DNA from: an uncultured Lachnospiraceae bacterium
GTDB taxonomy: Bacteria > Bacillota > Clostridia > Lachnospirales > Lachnospiraceae
Direction: 5' to 3'
Assembly (NCBI GenBank): GCA_900549995.1
Contig: URQQ01000017.1
Location: 7,492 to 71,491, forward strand
DNA length: 64,000 bases
A program made the position numbers and the translations under genes. This document shows positions 50,943 to 60,087 of the stretch, piece after piece (the stretch's first letter is position 1; the number at the start of each line of letters is the position of its first letter). The notes below the pieces were generated by a model. That model was not told the DNA's origin and searched no databases. It worked only from the letters and a program-made list of their open reading frames with translations.

Positions 50943-52751
50943 ATGAAACTTACGGGCGGACAAATCGTAATGAAGTATCTGGAAGAAGAAAAGGTGCCAT
51001 ATGTTCTTGGCATACCGGGGCATGGAATCCTTAGTTTTTTTGATGCTTTAAAAGAAGCAGAACAGGATGGAAAAGTAAAATATATTCAGGTGAAGCATGA
51101 ACAGTCAGCAGTACATATTGCAGACGGTTATTTCAGGGTGAAGGGTGAACCTCTGGCAGTATTTACATCCATTGGGCCTGGTGCGCTTAATACATCGATT
51201 GGGCTTGGCACGGCGTACGTAGATTCAGTGCCGGTGTTTGAAGTATGCGGAGATACACACACGAATATGAAAGGTGTCGGCGTACTGCAGGAGATTGAGA
51301 GATATCAGGATTCCAACTTTATCAGGACAATGGAACCTGTGACAAAGAGATGCTGGAGAGTAGAGTCAGCGCAGCAGCTGCCAAGACTTATGCAGCGCAG
51401 TTTTAACCAGATGACGACAGGAAGAAAAGGTCCGGTTGTACTTTCTCTTCCGATGGATGTACAGGCAGCGTCGGCAGAAGTAACTTTTGATCAGCCAGAT
51501 CACCGCAAGACTGCTTCGAAGCCTGCAGGGCAGGAAGAGTACATCAGACAGGCAGTGGAACTGATGAAGAACGCGAAAAGGCCGGTGATTATGGCCGGTG
51601 GTTCTGTACTTCGAAGCAACATGGAAGATAAATTAATCCGGTTAGCTGAAACCTGGGGAGCAGCAGTAATTACTACGATGGCTGGGAAAAGTGCTTTCCC
51701 GGAAGATCATCCGCTGAATGGATTCCATACAGGATCCAAAGGAACGCCGGTTGGATTAAAATTAACATCCACAGCAGATGTGATTCTGGCATTGGGAACG
51801 AGATTTGCGGATGAGACGACATGTTCTTACAAGGACGGTGTTGGATTTACATTCCCGAAGACAAAATTGATCCAGGTAGACATTGACCCGGCAGAAGTAG
51901 GCAAGAACTACGGATGTGACTGCGGAATTCTCGGCGATGTATCGATCGTAACAGATCAGCTGATCGCTGCATATGAGGCAGAAGTGGGAACGAAGAATGA
52001 TTACATGGAATCAGATTATACGAAGGAAATACTGAGGCTTAAGAAGGAATGGGCAGAATGTCTCGCGAAGAAACGTGCGGTGAAACATGAGCTTGTTACT
52101 ATTTCACAGGTGATTGGACAGATGAATGAGCATTTGCCGGCAGGTACCATCATTTCCACTTCTTCAGGTAATACACAGGCACAGTTATTCCAGGAGTACT
52201 GCTTTAAAAATGGTCAGAAACATCTGACAACAGGCGGGTTCTCTACAATGGGCTGGGCAATGCCGGCTGCAATCGGTGCCAAACTTGCGAAACCAGAAGT
52301 ACCTGTTGTTGCACTGATGGGTGACGGCGATTTCATGATGACAATGCAGGAACTGTCTGTGATGGCTCAGTATGATATTCCGGTCGTTGTGATGCTTTTG
52401 AATAACAGCGGATGGATGGCAATCAAAGATCTTCAGGCAGATGTGTTCGGCGAAGACCATACCTTTGGAAATGATTTCAAAAAGGGAGAAGAATTATATT
52501 CTCCAGACTTTGCAGCTATTGCACAGAATTTTGGAATCTATTCAGAGAAAATTTCACAGGAGGAGGAAGTCAAAGGCGCACTGGAAAGAGCAATTGCTCT
52601 GAACAAACCGGCGCTGATCGAAGTAAGTGTTCACAGGAATTATCCGGATTCAGGCGGAGATTCTTATGGATGGTGGGATGTTCCGATTCCGGAATATATG
52701 GAAGAAAGAAGAAAAATATTTGAAGAAAAGAAATCAGGAGAGACGGTTTAA
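50943..52751 (+). CDS. Thiamine-diphosphate-dependent enzyme (acetolactate-synthase/IolD-like)
   Basis: 602 residues in the usual three-domain order. The Pyr domain has the cofactor glutamate in VKHEQSAVHIADGY, the middle domain AGGSVLRSN, and the PP domain the ThDP motif MGDGDFMMTMQELSVMAQYDIPVVVMLLNNSGW. Members include acetolactate synthase, sulfoacetaldehyde acetyltransferase and the inositol-pathway hydrolase IolD, which opens a cyclic dione. Next to Gfo/Idh and isomerase genes an IolD-like C-C cleavage is more plausible than branched-chain amino-acid synthesis, but motifs alone do not decide. Confidence 0.82.
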   Translation: MKLTGGQIVMKYLEEEKVPYVLGIPGHGILSFFDALKEAEQDGKVKYIQVKHEQSAVHIADGYFRVKGEPLAVFTSIGPGALNTSIGLGTAYVDSVPVFEVCGDTHTNMKGVGVLQEIERYQDSNFIRTMEPVTKRCWRVESAQQLPRLMQRSFNQMTTGRKGPVVLSLPMDVQAASAEVTFDQPDHRKTASKPAGQEEYIRQAVELMKNAKRPVIMAGGSVLRSNMEDKLIRLAETWGAAVITTMAGKSAFPEDHPLNGFHTGSKGTPVGLKLTSTADVILALGTRFADETTCSYKDGVGFTFPKTKLIQVDIDPAEVGKNYGCDCGILGDVSIVTDQLIAAYEAEVGTKNDYMESDYTKEILRLKKEWAECLAKKRAVKHELVTISQVIGQMNEHLPAGTIISTSSGNTQAQLFQEYCFKNGQKHLTTGGFSTMGWAMPAAIGAKLAKPEVPVVALMGDGDFMMTMQELSVMAQYDIPVVVMLLNNSGWMAIKDLQADVFGEDHTFGNDFKKGEELYSPDFAAIAQNFGIYSEKISQEEEVKGALERAIALNKPALIEVSVHRNYPDSGGDSYGWWDVPIPEYMEERRKIFEEKKSGETV

Positions 52752-52772
52752 GTTACAGGGAAGGATAAGCGT

Positions 52773-53888
52773 ATGTCGAAAATTAAAGTATGTATCGTAG
52801 GTTGTGGAAGAATTGCCACACTGAATGTAATGGGCTATAAAGACAATGAAGATGCAGAAGTTTATGCAGTCTGTGATGTCAATGAGGAACGGGCAAAACA
52901 ATTTGCCGGGGAGACTGGTGCTTCCAAAGTGTATACGGATTATCAGGATGTCTTAAATGATCCGGAAATAGATATGATTGACCTTCTTGTTCCGCATAAC
53001 CTGCACTGTAAGATGACAGTGCAGGCCTGCGAAGCGGGAAAACACGTATCTGTGCAGAAACCAATGGCACTGACGCTAAAAGAATGCGATGAGATGATTG
53101 AAGCAGCAAAGAAGGCAGGAGTCAAATTAAAAGTATATGAGAATTTTGTATTTTACCCGCCTTATGTGAAGGCAAAAGAACTGATCGATGCCGGTGAGAT
53201 CGGGGAACCACTCACGATCCGCATCAAGATGAATGCAGGAAGCAATAAACACGGATGGACAGTGGATCCGGCTACCTGGGCATGGCGCATGGAAGAAGAG
53301 CAGAGCGGCGGCGGTGAACTGGTATTTGACGATGGGAACCATAAGTTTTCTATCGCAAGATATTTTATGGGTGAGCCGGAGAATGTGTTTGCCTATATTG
53401 GAAAGTCTATCATGGAAGGCGAGACATTTATTAAGAAAGACGGGACACAAGTCCAGTTCTATCAGGATGCCCCTTCAATGATTACATGGAAATATAAAGA
53501 CGGACAGCGTTACGGTGTATTTGACATTACGTGGTCTAAGGATCTGGAGATCAATTCAGACTACTATGCCTGTGATGAGAGGGTAGAAATTACCGGAACA
53601 AAAGGTGTGATCTGGATTACAAGATGTACCGGGAAAATGCTTCAGATTCCGACACTGATTATGTATAAAGACGGACAGACAATCCAGTTTGATAATCTTC
53701 GGGATGACTGGGCGGACTCCTTTATTGATTCAACGAAAGATTTTATCGATGCGATCAAAAATGACAGAGATCCGGTTCTGACAGGAGAAGATGGAAGAGA
53801 AGTGATTAAATTCTCACTGGCTGCAATGCAGTCCGCAGTTTTAAAGCAGCCGGTAGATGTAGATTCGCTGGATGATTATAAAAAATAG
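52773..53888 (+). CDS. Gfo/Idh/MocA-family oxidoreductase
   Basis: 371 residues. KVCIVGCGRIATLNVMG binds NAD(P); the VQKPMAL motif replaces the normal EKP with QKP while keeping the lysine; VYENFVFYPP and GGGELVFDDGNHKF follow, the latter with the catalytic histidine position. Oxidises or reduces a sugar or cyclitol hydroxyl. Located 22 bases after the ThDP enzyme stop, in the same operon. Confidence 0.9.
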   Translation: MSKIKVCIVGCGRIATLNVMGYKDNEDAEVYAVCDVNEERAKQFAGETGASKVYTDYQDVLNDPEIDMIDLLVPHNLHCKMTVQACEAGKHVSVQKPMALTLKECDEMIEAAKKAGVKLKVYENFVFYPPYVKAKELIDAGEIGEPLTIRIKMNAGSNKHGWTVDPATWAWRMEEEQSGGGELVFDDGNHKFSIARYFMGEPENVFAYIGKSIMEGETFIKKDGTQVQFYQDAPSMITWKYKDGQRYGVFDITWSKDLEINSDYYACDERVEITGTKGVIWITRCTGKMLQIPTLIMYKDGQTIQFDNLRDDWADSFIDSTKDFIDAIKNDRDPVLTGEDGREVIKFSLAAMQSAVLKQPVDVDSLDDYKK

Positions 53889-53904
53889 ACAGGGGTGAAA
53901 AAAA

Positions 53905-54540
53905 TTGAAACTTGCAGTAATTAATGAACTGAGTGCCAGCAGCAGGAATAAGGATATCATGGATGCGCTGGAAGGGTATGAGGAACTTAAAGTATATAAT
54001 GTAGGGATGAAGAATCCGGAAGAGGACAATCCAATTACATATATCCATACGGGTATTATGGCAGCAATCTTGTTGAACACAAAAATTTGTGATATGGTGG
54101 TAGGAGGCTGCGGAACAGGACAGGGGTTCGTAAATTCGGTAATGCAGTTTCCAAACGTGTTCTGCGGACTGATTCAGGAACCGTTAGATGCATGGCTTTT
54201 TTCACAGATCAATGGAGGTAACTGTATCTCCCTTGCGTTGAATAAAGGGTATGGATGGGCGGCTCAGATTAATCTGCAGTACATATTTGAGAAGCTTTTT
54301 AAAGACCCGGCGGGACAGGGGTATCCGGTTGAACGTCAGGAAAGCCAGAGGCAGAGCAGGGAGATTCTCAGACATTTGACAGAAGTTTCCCACAGAGATT
54401 TTGCTGAGATACTCAGAGGATTAGATCCTGAGATTCTCAGGGCAGTGGCTGCCAGACAGACGTTTATGGATCTTCTGCATGCATATGAGGAAGAAAATTC
54501 TGCAGTTAAAGAGGTGCTTTTGGTTTTGAGAAATTTATAA
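53905..54540 (+). CDS. RpiB/LacA/LacB-family sugar-phosphate isomerase
   Basis: 211 residues. The family motif is VVGGCGTGQGFVNSVMQFPNVFCGL with the catalytic cysteine in CGTGQG; NGGNCISLALNKGYGWA follows. Aldose-ketose isomerase, normally acting on phosphorylated pentoses or hexoses; somewhat longer than RpiB (about 150), with a C-terminal helical extension. The start is TTG at 53905, with AGGGGTG seven bases upstream. Its presence suggests that an open-chain sugar or tetronate-like intermediate is isomerised. Confidence 0.85.
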   Translation: MKLAVINELSASSRNKDIMDALEGYEELKVYNVGMKNPEEDNPITYIHTGIMAAILLNTKICDMVVGGCGTGQGFVNSVMQFPNVFCGLIQEPLDAWLFSQINGGNCISLALNKGYGWAAQINLQYIFEKLFKDPAGQGYPVERQESQRQSREILRHLTEVSHRDFAEILRGLDPEILRAVAARQTFMDLLHAYEEENSAVKEVLLVLRNL

Positions 54541-54560
54541 TTTAAAAGGAGAGGTTTGGG

Positions 54561-55316
54561 ATGATTCAGTCGTTAGATCGGGGATTACAGGCACTTGATA
54601 TACTGGCAAAATATGAGGCACTTGGGGTGACTGAACTGGCGCAGCTGTTAGAGGTAGATAAAAGTACAGCGTCCAGGATTGTTGAAACTTTAAAGCAGCA
54701 TGATATGGTGCAGCAGATACGCAATACAAGAAAGTACAAGCTTGGTTTCCGGGTACTGCACCTTGGAGAGGGGCTCAGAAAGAGCCTGAACGTGATTGAT
54801 ATCGCAAGACCAATACTCAGAGAAGTCTGCCGTGAACTCGAGCAGAGTGTACATCTGTGTGCCTATAATAACAGTATGGTCTATGTCATTGACCAGGTAG
54901 TAAGCAACCAGCAGTATACGATGCTGGCGATGGTCGGAATGATTGAACCTGTCCATTCCTCATCCGTTGGGAAATGCATTTTATCTTACCGGCGTGAAGA
55001 TATCAGAGATGCAATCCTGGATGATTATGATTTTAAGCAGTATACTCCGAAAACAATTACGAATAAAGAAGATCTCCTCATAGAACTGGAAAAGATCAAA
55101 GAACAGGGGTATGCTGTGGACGATGAAGAAATGGTACTGGGTGTCCGGTGTATTGCTGCACCTGTATTTGATTATCGGAACAGTGTCAGATACAGTATCG
55201 GGATTTCCGGTCCCACGACAGTTATGACGCCAGAGAAGATTGTGTTCTATAAAAAGAAATTGATTTCCGCCGCGAACAAAATCGGGCGTGAGATGGGATA
55301 TCGAATCAAAGGATAG
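54561..55316 (+). CDS. IclR-family transcriptional regulator
   Basis: 251 residues. The winged helix is SLDRGLQALDILAKYEALGVTELAQLLEVDKSTASRIVETL; the effector domain has HLCAYNNSMVYVID, HSSSVGKCIL and GVRCIAAPVFDYRNSVRYSIGISGP. Such regulators control catabolic operons for aromatic or sugar acids. It ends the ThDP operon and is a natural candidate to bind the TTGC-N7-GCAA sites at 46145 and 50828. Terminator at 55321. Confidence 0.92.
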   Translation: MIQSLDRGLQALDILAKYEALGVTELAQLLEVDKSTASRIVETLKQHDMVQQIRNTRKYKLGFRVLHLGEGLRKSLNVIDIARPILREVCRELEQSVHLCAYNNSMVYVIDQVVSNQQYTMLAMVGMIEPVHSSSVGKCILSYRREDIRDAILDDYDFKQYTPKTITNKEDLLIELEKIKEQGYAVDDEEMVLGVRCIAAPVFDYRNSVRYSIGISGPTTVMTPEKIVFYKKKLISAANKIGREMGYRIKG

Positions 55317-55320
55317 AAGG

Positions 55321-55362
55321 AAAACCTGTTTCCAAAGCAGACAATTTGGAGACAGGTTTTTA
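55321..55362 (+). terminator. Rho-independent terminator
   Basis: The 14-bp stem AAAACCTGTTTCCA/TGGAGACAGGTTTT (one mismatch) is followed by further Ts. Ends the IclR gene and its operon. Confidence 0.85.
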
Positions 55363-55390
55363 ACCTTTTTCACAATATATTTTTTAATCC

Positions 55391-55420
55391 TTGAGTTTTC
55401 ATGCATAGTTTAGTAAACTA
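55391..55420 (+). promoter_or_regulatory. Promoter of the chemotaxis operon with a palindrome over the -10
   Basis: TTGAGT at 55391 and TAAACT at 55414, spacer 17. The palindrome TAGTTTAGTAAACTA (55406-55420) covers the -10 and may bind a repressor. No sigma-28-like promoter was seen. Confidence 0.45.
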
Positions 55421-55496
55421 AAAGTAGTGTAATTTGGTACGGAAAATTCATCATACTGAATGGATTGCGATGAGGGCATGAAAGGGAGTTAGAAAA

Positions 55497-57173
55497 ATGA
55501 AGAAAAAAATGAGAGATATGAAAGTTGGTTCTAAGTTACTGGGGGCTTTTGCAATTATAGTAATACTATATATTATCACAGTAGTTGCGTCTGTGAATGC
55601 GGTAAGGAGTGTGGCAGGATCCTTTGAAGGATTCTACAACAGTCCTTATCATGTTGTAAGCACGGCAAAAGATATGAGAACTGCAATACAGGGGGTGGCC
55701 CGTAACATGCTTGCGGTTATGGTCAGTAGCGATGAGGAAAAGAAGTTTTATCTGGAAGAAGCCAGAAAGTTTGCCAAGGTGATTGATGAAGACCGGCCGG
55801 TGCTTAAAGAAAGCTCTCAGGCCACCAAAACCATGGTGGACGATCTGGAGCAGCGTCTGGAGGTGATGTCTCCGATCCGCGATGAGATACTGAACTTGCT
55901 CGATGCAGGGGATGAAGCGTCAGCCATGACTCTTTACAAGGGGGAGTATGAAGAGAAAGCAAAAGAAGCCAGGTCTCTGCTGGGGGAGATCTCTGACAAG
56001 GCGTCAGAATCAGCAGATGAATACCTTATGAATGCGAAGGATGTAGAAAAAAGAATTATTATATTAATTGTAGTGCTTGCAGTTCTCATTCTTCTGATTA
56101 CAAGCATCGTATGGTATCGGATTACGAGGAGCCTCACAGTACCGATCAAAAAGATACAGAGGGCGGCAAAACAAATTGCCCAGGGAAATCTGGATGTAAA
56201 CGTTGATGTTCATTCGCAGAATGAGCTTGGGGAACTGGCAGATAATATCAGAGAAACAGCAGCGGCATTGAACCTTTATGTGACAGAGATTCAAAATGGG
56301 CTGACGGCCATTGGTAACGGGGAACTGAATTATACAACGGATGTTATGTTCCGCGGAGATTTTATTACATTGAAAAATGCGATGGAAAAAATATCAGTAC
56401 TGCTGAAAGAATCACTTCAGCAGATCAGCAACAGCGCAGAACAGGTGGCGGCAGGAGCGGAACAGATGTCAAACAGTGCCCAGATACTTTCGCAGGGAGC
56501 ATCTGAGCAGGCAGGGTCTGTCGAAGAGCTGGCAGTGAGTATCAATGAGATCTCGGACAGTGTAAGCGAGAATGCACTGAATGCGGTAAAGTCAAGCAAA
56601 CTTGCAGAGGAAGTAGGGGAACGGGTTCTTGACAGTAACCGCCAGATGCATGAGATGGCTGGAACGATCAAACAGATTAAGAATAATTCAGACGAGATTA
56701 CAGTGATTGTAAGAGAAATTGAGGACATTGCATTCCAGACGAATATTCTGGCATTGAATGCTTCGGTGGAAGCTGCAAGAGCCGGAGAAGCCGGAAGAGG
56801 ATTCTCTGTAGTTGCGAATGAGGTGAGAAGGCTTGCGTCCAAGACAACCAGTGCATCGAAAATGACATCAGAGCTTGCGTCCAAGACTTTAGAAGCAGTC
56901 CAGGAGAGTATGTCCAGTGCCGGAAAAACTGAACAATCACTTGTAAAAGTCGTACAGGGAATGAAAGATGTGAATGGAATTGTGGATAATATTTCCGAAG
57001 CATCTGTACAGCAGGCAGATGCAATTTCACAGATCCGGAAAAGTATCGAACTGATCTCGGAGATTGTGCAGGGAAATTCAGCAACCTCAGAGGAGAGTGC
57101 TGCAGCAAGTGAAGAACTTTCGGCACAGGCACAGCTTTTAAAAAGTATGGTAGAACAATTTCAAATGGAATGA
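55497..57173 (+). CDS. Methyl-accepting chemotaxis protein
   Basis: 558 residues. TM1 (LLGAFAIIVILYIITVVASVNAV), an extracytoplasmic four-helix-bundle sensor of about 150 residues, TM2 (IIILIVVLAVLILLITSIVWY), HAMP, then a long coiled coil with the kinase-contact hairpin EIEDIAFQTNILALNASVEAARAGEAGRGF. No C-terminal pentapeptide for CheR docking. First gene of the chemotaxis operon, behind AAAGGGAG. Confidence 0.93.
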   Translation: MKKKMRDMKVGSKLLGAFAIIVILYIITVVASVNAVRSVAGSFEGFYNSPYHVVSTAKDMRTAIQGVARNMLAVMVSSDEEKKFYLEEARKFAKVIDEDRPVLKESSQATKTMVDDLEQRLEVMSPIRDEILNLLDAGDEASAMTLYKGEYEEKAKEARSLLGEISDKASESADEYLMNAKDVEKRIIILIVVLAVLILLITSIVWYRITRSLTVPIKKIQRAAKQIAQGNLDVNVDVHSQNELGELADNIRETAAALNLYVTEIQNGLTAIGNGELNYTTDVMFRGDFITLKNAMEKISVLLKESLQQISNSAEQVAAGAEQMSNSAQILSQGASEQAGSVEELAVSINEISDSVSENALNAVKSSKLAEEVGERVLDSNRQMHEMAGTIKQIKNNSDEITVIVREIEDIAFQTNILALNASVEAARAGEAGRGFSVVANEVRRLASKTTSASKMTSELASKTLEAVQESMSSAGKTEQSLVKVVQGMKDVNGIVDNISEASVQQADAISQIRKSIELISEIVQGNSATSEESAAASEELSAQAQLLKSMVEQFQME

Positions 57174-57315
57174 TCTGAAGATACAGAAATCCACCTTACT
57201 CTGGAGACCGGGAAACGTGGATTTCTTTTTCTGATTTAGAGCCTTGATGCTTGTGTTTTATCAGGGAATCCAGTATTATTAAAGATAGTAATGGAAAGCA
57301 GAAAGGCGGAGGCAA

Positions 57316-57711
57316 ATGAAAAGCCTGGAAAATACATATCTGGAATTTACCATAGAAAGATACTGCTGTCTGATTCCAATTTCCCATGTAAAAGGGATTA
57401 AGGAAAATGGAATGTGGGATCAGAATTTTCCGGTTCTTTGCTGGGAGAAGCTGCTGGGGCAGCCGCTGATGAATCGGAAGCGGAAGTACGGAATTATCCT
57501 TGATATAGGGAAAGGGCTGGGAATTGAGGCGGATGAAGTCGCCGGAATCTGTGAGATCGGCCCGGAACGTCTTCTGGAACTGATAAAGCCGGTGAGGAAC
57601 CAAAAGAACAGGTTCATCAGTGCGGCAGCAGACATGGGAGATGAGCGGGGGATGGCATATATTTTGAGCATAACAGTGCTGGCGGAAGAGTCAGACATAA
57701 TTTCGGAATAA
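57316..57711 (+). CDS. Divergent CheW-like protein
   Basis: 131 residues. Weak similarity to CheW: YLEFTIERYCCLIPISHVKGI at the start and RKYGIILDIGKGLGIEADEVAGI in the middle fit the CheW beta-barrel order, but core glycines are few. It lies between the receptor and CheR, its stop touching the CheR start, so it is likely a coupling protein that lets this receptor work with CheA. Low conservation makes the call moderate. Confidence 0.65.
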   Translation: MKSLENTYLEFTIERYCCLIPISHVKGIKENGMWDQNFPVLCWEKLLGQPLMNRKRKYGIILDIGKGLGIEADEVAGICEIGPERLLELIKPVRNQKNRFISAAADMGDERGMAYILSITVLAEESDIISE

Positions 57712-58578
57712 ATGGATGGAAATAACATGGTAAGGCTGAGGGAATGGGAATTTGCGGATATTGTAAAATATATGCGTGAGACATATGGAATTAATCTGGA
57801 GAAGAAGCAAATATTAATTGAATGCAGGATGTCCGGGGAGCTGGAACGTCTTGGATTCACTTCTTTTGGTGCCTATTTTGACAAAATGCGCCGGGATGAG
57901 AGCGGGCGTATGGCGGAAGAACTTGTGGTGAGATTAACCACAAACTATACATATTTTATGAGGGAACCAGAGCATTTTACGCTGCTGAGAGAGAAGATAT
58001 TTCCGGAGGTATTCCAAAAAAGCAGTGCTTTTTTTAATATCTGGTGTGCGGGATGCTCGACGGGAGAGGAATGTTATACATTGGCAATGCTGCTTCAGGA
58101 ATACCGGGAGCAGGGGAATGTAGTGCCGAATCTCAGGATTACAGGATCCGATATTTCGGAAAAGGTATTAAAAAAGGCAGAAGAAGGCAGATACCCTCTC
58201 CGGGAGATGGAACAGCTTCCGATGGAATGGAGAAAAAAATACTGCCATATAGATGGAGATGACACTTTTGTGGTAGAACCGCAGCTGAAGCACAATGTCC
58301 GGTTTATAAAACACAATCTGATGGAGCGGGTCTCAGATAAATATGATTTGATATTGTGCAGAAATGTGATGATCTATTTCGACAGAGACTCCAGAAGAAG
58401 GCTGGTTGGAAAGCTGGAAGAATGTTTAAATCCGGGAGGCTATCTGCTGATCGGGCATGCAGAACTGCTGTCAGGGGATGAAACATCTCTGGAATCAGCG
58501 TATCCGGCAGTCTATAGAAAGAATATGAATAATGCCAATCAAGTGACGAGGGAGAATATATGGAAAAGAAAATTATGA
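57712..58578 (+). CDS. cheR: Chemotaxis methyltransferase CheR
   Basis: 288 residues. N-terminal helical domain, then the SAM-dependent methylase with TTNYTYFMREPEHF, the binding motif NIWCAGCSTGEECYTLAMLL and LILCRNVMIYFD. Methylates receptor glutamates. Start at 57712 abuts the previous stop; a later ATG at 57727 is possible. No CheB esterase partner is encoded in the window. Confidence 0.93.
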   Translation: MDGNNMVRLREWEFADIVKYMRETYGINLEKKQILIECRMSGELERLGFTSFGAYFDKMRRDESGRMAEELVVRLTTNYTYFMREPEHFTLLREKIFPEVFQKSSAFFNIWCAGCSTGEECYTLAMLLQEYREQGNVVPNLRITGSDISEKVLKKAEEGRYPLREMEQLPMEWRKKYCHIDGDDTFVVEPQLKHNVRFIKHNLMERVSDKYDLILCRNVMIYFDRDSRRRLVGKLEECLNPGGYLLIGHAELLSGDETSLESAYPAVYRKNMNNANQVTRENIWKRKL

Positions 58579-58928
58579 TTGTAGATGATGCAATGTTTAT
58601 GAGAAAAGTAATTCGGAAAAGCCTGGAAGAAGAGGGATATCATAACATTATCGAAGCAGGGGACGGAGAGACAGCGGTTGATAAGTTTCTGGAGGAACGG
58701 CCGGATCTGATGATTCTGGATATTACAATGCCGGGGATGTCCGGGATGGAGGTTCTGGTAAAGCTGAAAGAGAAAGCTCCGTGGGCTAAGATTATTATGT
58801 GTTCTGCGGTAGGTCAGGAAGATACAATTTTAAGGGCTGTAAAGCTGGGCGCGGCTGACTTTATCGTGAAACCGTTTAAAAGTGAAGAGTTAAAAAGAAT
58901 TGTGAATCATAACTTGAGTGAAGTATAA
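58560..58928 (+). CDS. cheY: Chemotaxis response regulator CheY
   Basis: 122 residues, a single receiver domain. Acidic pair DD at 9-10, phosphoacceptor Asp54 in LDITMPGMSG, and the lysine in FIVKPFK. Overlaps the CheR gene by 19 bases. When phosphorylated by CheA it would bind the flagellar switch, whose genes are not in the window. CheC downstream is its probable phosphatase. Confidence 0.93.
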   Translation: MEKKIMIVDDAMFMRKVIRKSLEEEGYHNIIEAGDGETAVDKFLEERPDLMILDITMPGMSGMEVLVKLKEKAPWAKIIMCSAVGQEDTILRAVKLGAADFIVKPFKSEELKRIVNHNLSEV

Positions 58929-58974
58929 AGCTGGCAGTAAGAACAGATGGTGCAATAAACAGGGGGAAGCTTAA

Positions 58975-59592
58975 ATGGAGAAACTCCGGAAATTGAATGA
59001 AAATGAAGAGGATTTGTTAAAAGAACTTGGGAATATCGGGACGGGTAATGCAATGACCGCCCTTTCCATGATGCTTGCACGTCCATTGGAAATTTTATCC
59101 ACACAACTGAGATTTATCAGCTACCAGGAGGCAGATGAGGTGCTTGGAAGTTCGGAAAAAGTGAAAATCGGGATTATGCTGGAAGCAAAGGGCGAGATTT
59201 CGGGAATGTTTTTGTTTCTTCTGGATCAGGTATTTGCAGTCCGGGCACTTGACTGGCTTTTGGGAAAGAAAGAGAGAGACCTGACAGAGCTTAATGAATT
59301 GGAAACATCGGTATTCTGTGAACTTGGCAATGTGATGTGCGGTGCATATGTGAACGCGCTGTCGCAGCTTCTTGGCAAAAATATCGAAGTCACAGTCCCA
59401 AGTATATGTATTGACATGGGAGGTGCAATTTTTAATACTGTGATGTCGAACCTGGTCAGGTTAAGTGATATACTTCTGATCATAGATAATGAAATCCGTT
59501 TGGAACAGGAACTGCTTTGCGGACAGATTTTGTTTTTCCCTGAAATGGAGTCTATGCGTAAAATTTCAGAGTGGCTGGGGGAAATATATTGA
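58975..59592 (+). CDS. cheC: CheY-P phosphatase CheC
   Basis: 205 residues with the two repeated phosphatase motifs: LKELGNIGTGNAMTAL (near residue 20) and CELGNVMCGAYVNAL (near 120), each supplying E and N for dephosphorylation. CheC works with CheD in Firmicutes adaptation. Directly upstream of CheD. Confidence 0.92.
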   Translation: MEKLRKLNENEEDLLKELGNIGTGNAMTALSMMLARPLEILSTQLRFISYQEADEVLGSSEKVKIGIMLEAKGEISGMFLFLLDQVFAVRALDWLLGKKERDLTELNELETSVFCELGNVMCGAYVNALSQLLGKNIEVTVPSICIDMGGAIFNTVMSNLVRLSDILLIIDNEIRLEQELLCGQILFFPEMESMRKISEWLGEIY

Positions 59593-59593
59593 G

Positions 59594-60070
59594 ATGGATA
59601 AAGTGATTGTAGGAATTGCGGAGGGAAAGACGATCTCAGATGGTCATGTTCTGGTTTCATATGCACTTGGTTCATGTGTTGGGATTTGCCTGTATGATGC
59701 AGGCAAAAAACTGGCAGGAATGGCGCACATTGTTCTTCCGGACTCTGAAAATGGTGTAGATCAGAAAAATCCATATAAGTATGCATCAACAGGAATAACA
59801 GCACTGATTCATGAGATGGAGGTAAAAGGTGCAAGAAAAGAAAGAATGACAGCAAAAATCGCGGGCGGTGCCAATATGTTCCAGGGATCTGGCGGAAAAT
59901 GGGAAATTGGAAAGCAAAATATAGCATCTGTAAAAAGAGCACTGGAGGCAGTAAAGATTCCCGTGATTGCGGAAGATACAGGAAAAAATTATGGCAGAAC
60001 AATCGTATTCTCGGCAGAGAATGGGAGTCTGGAAATCAATACAGTAAGGCGAGAAAAGAAAGTGATATGA
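59594..60070 (+). CDS. cheD: Chemoreceptor glutamine deamidase CheD
   Basis: About 158 residues. Catalytic cysteine in LGSCVGICLYD and histidine in MAHIVLPDS are present. Deamidates receptor glutamines and is sequestered by CheC. ATG 59594 follows one base after the CheC stop; an ORF extension upstream from 59489 overlaps CheC and is rejected. Confidence 0.93.
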   Translation: MDKVIVGIAEGKTISDGHVLVSYALGSCVGICLYDAGKKLAGMAHIVLPDSENGVDQKNPYKYASTGITALIHEMEVKGARKERMTAKIAGGANMFQGSGGKWEIGKQNIASVKRALEAVKIPVIAEDTGKNYGRTIVFSAENGSLEINTVRREKKVI

Positions 60071-60087
60071 TGAGATGGAGGTAAATT

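Noticed and set aside
50943..54540. Standard myo-inositol (iol) operon
   Set aside because: IolD-like and Gfo/Idh genes are present, but IolB, IolC, IolE and IolJ equivalents are absent, so naming it iol would overreach.
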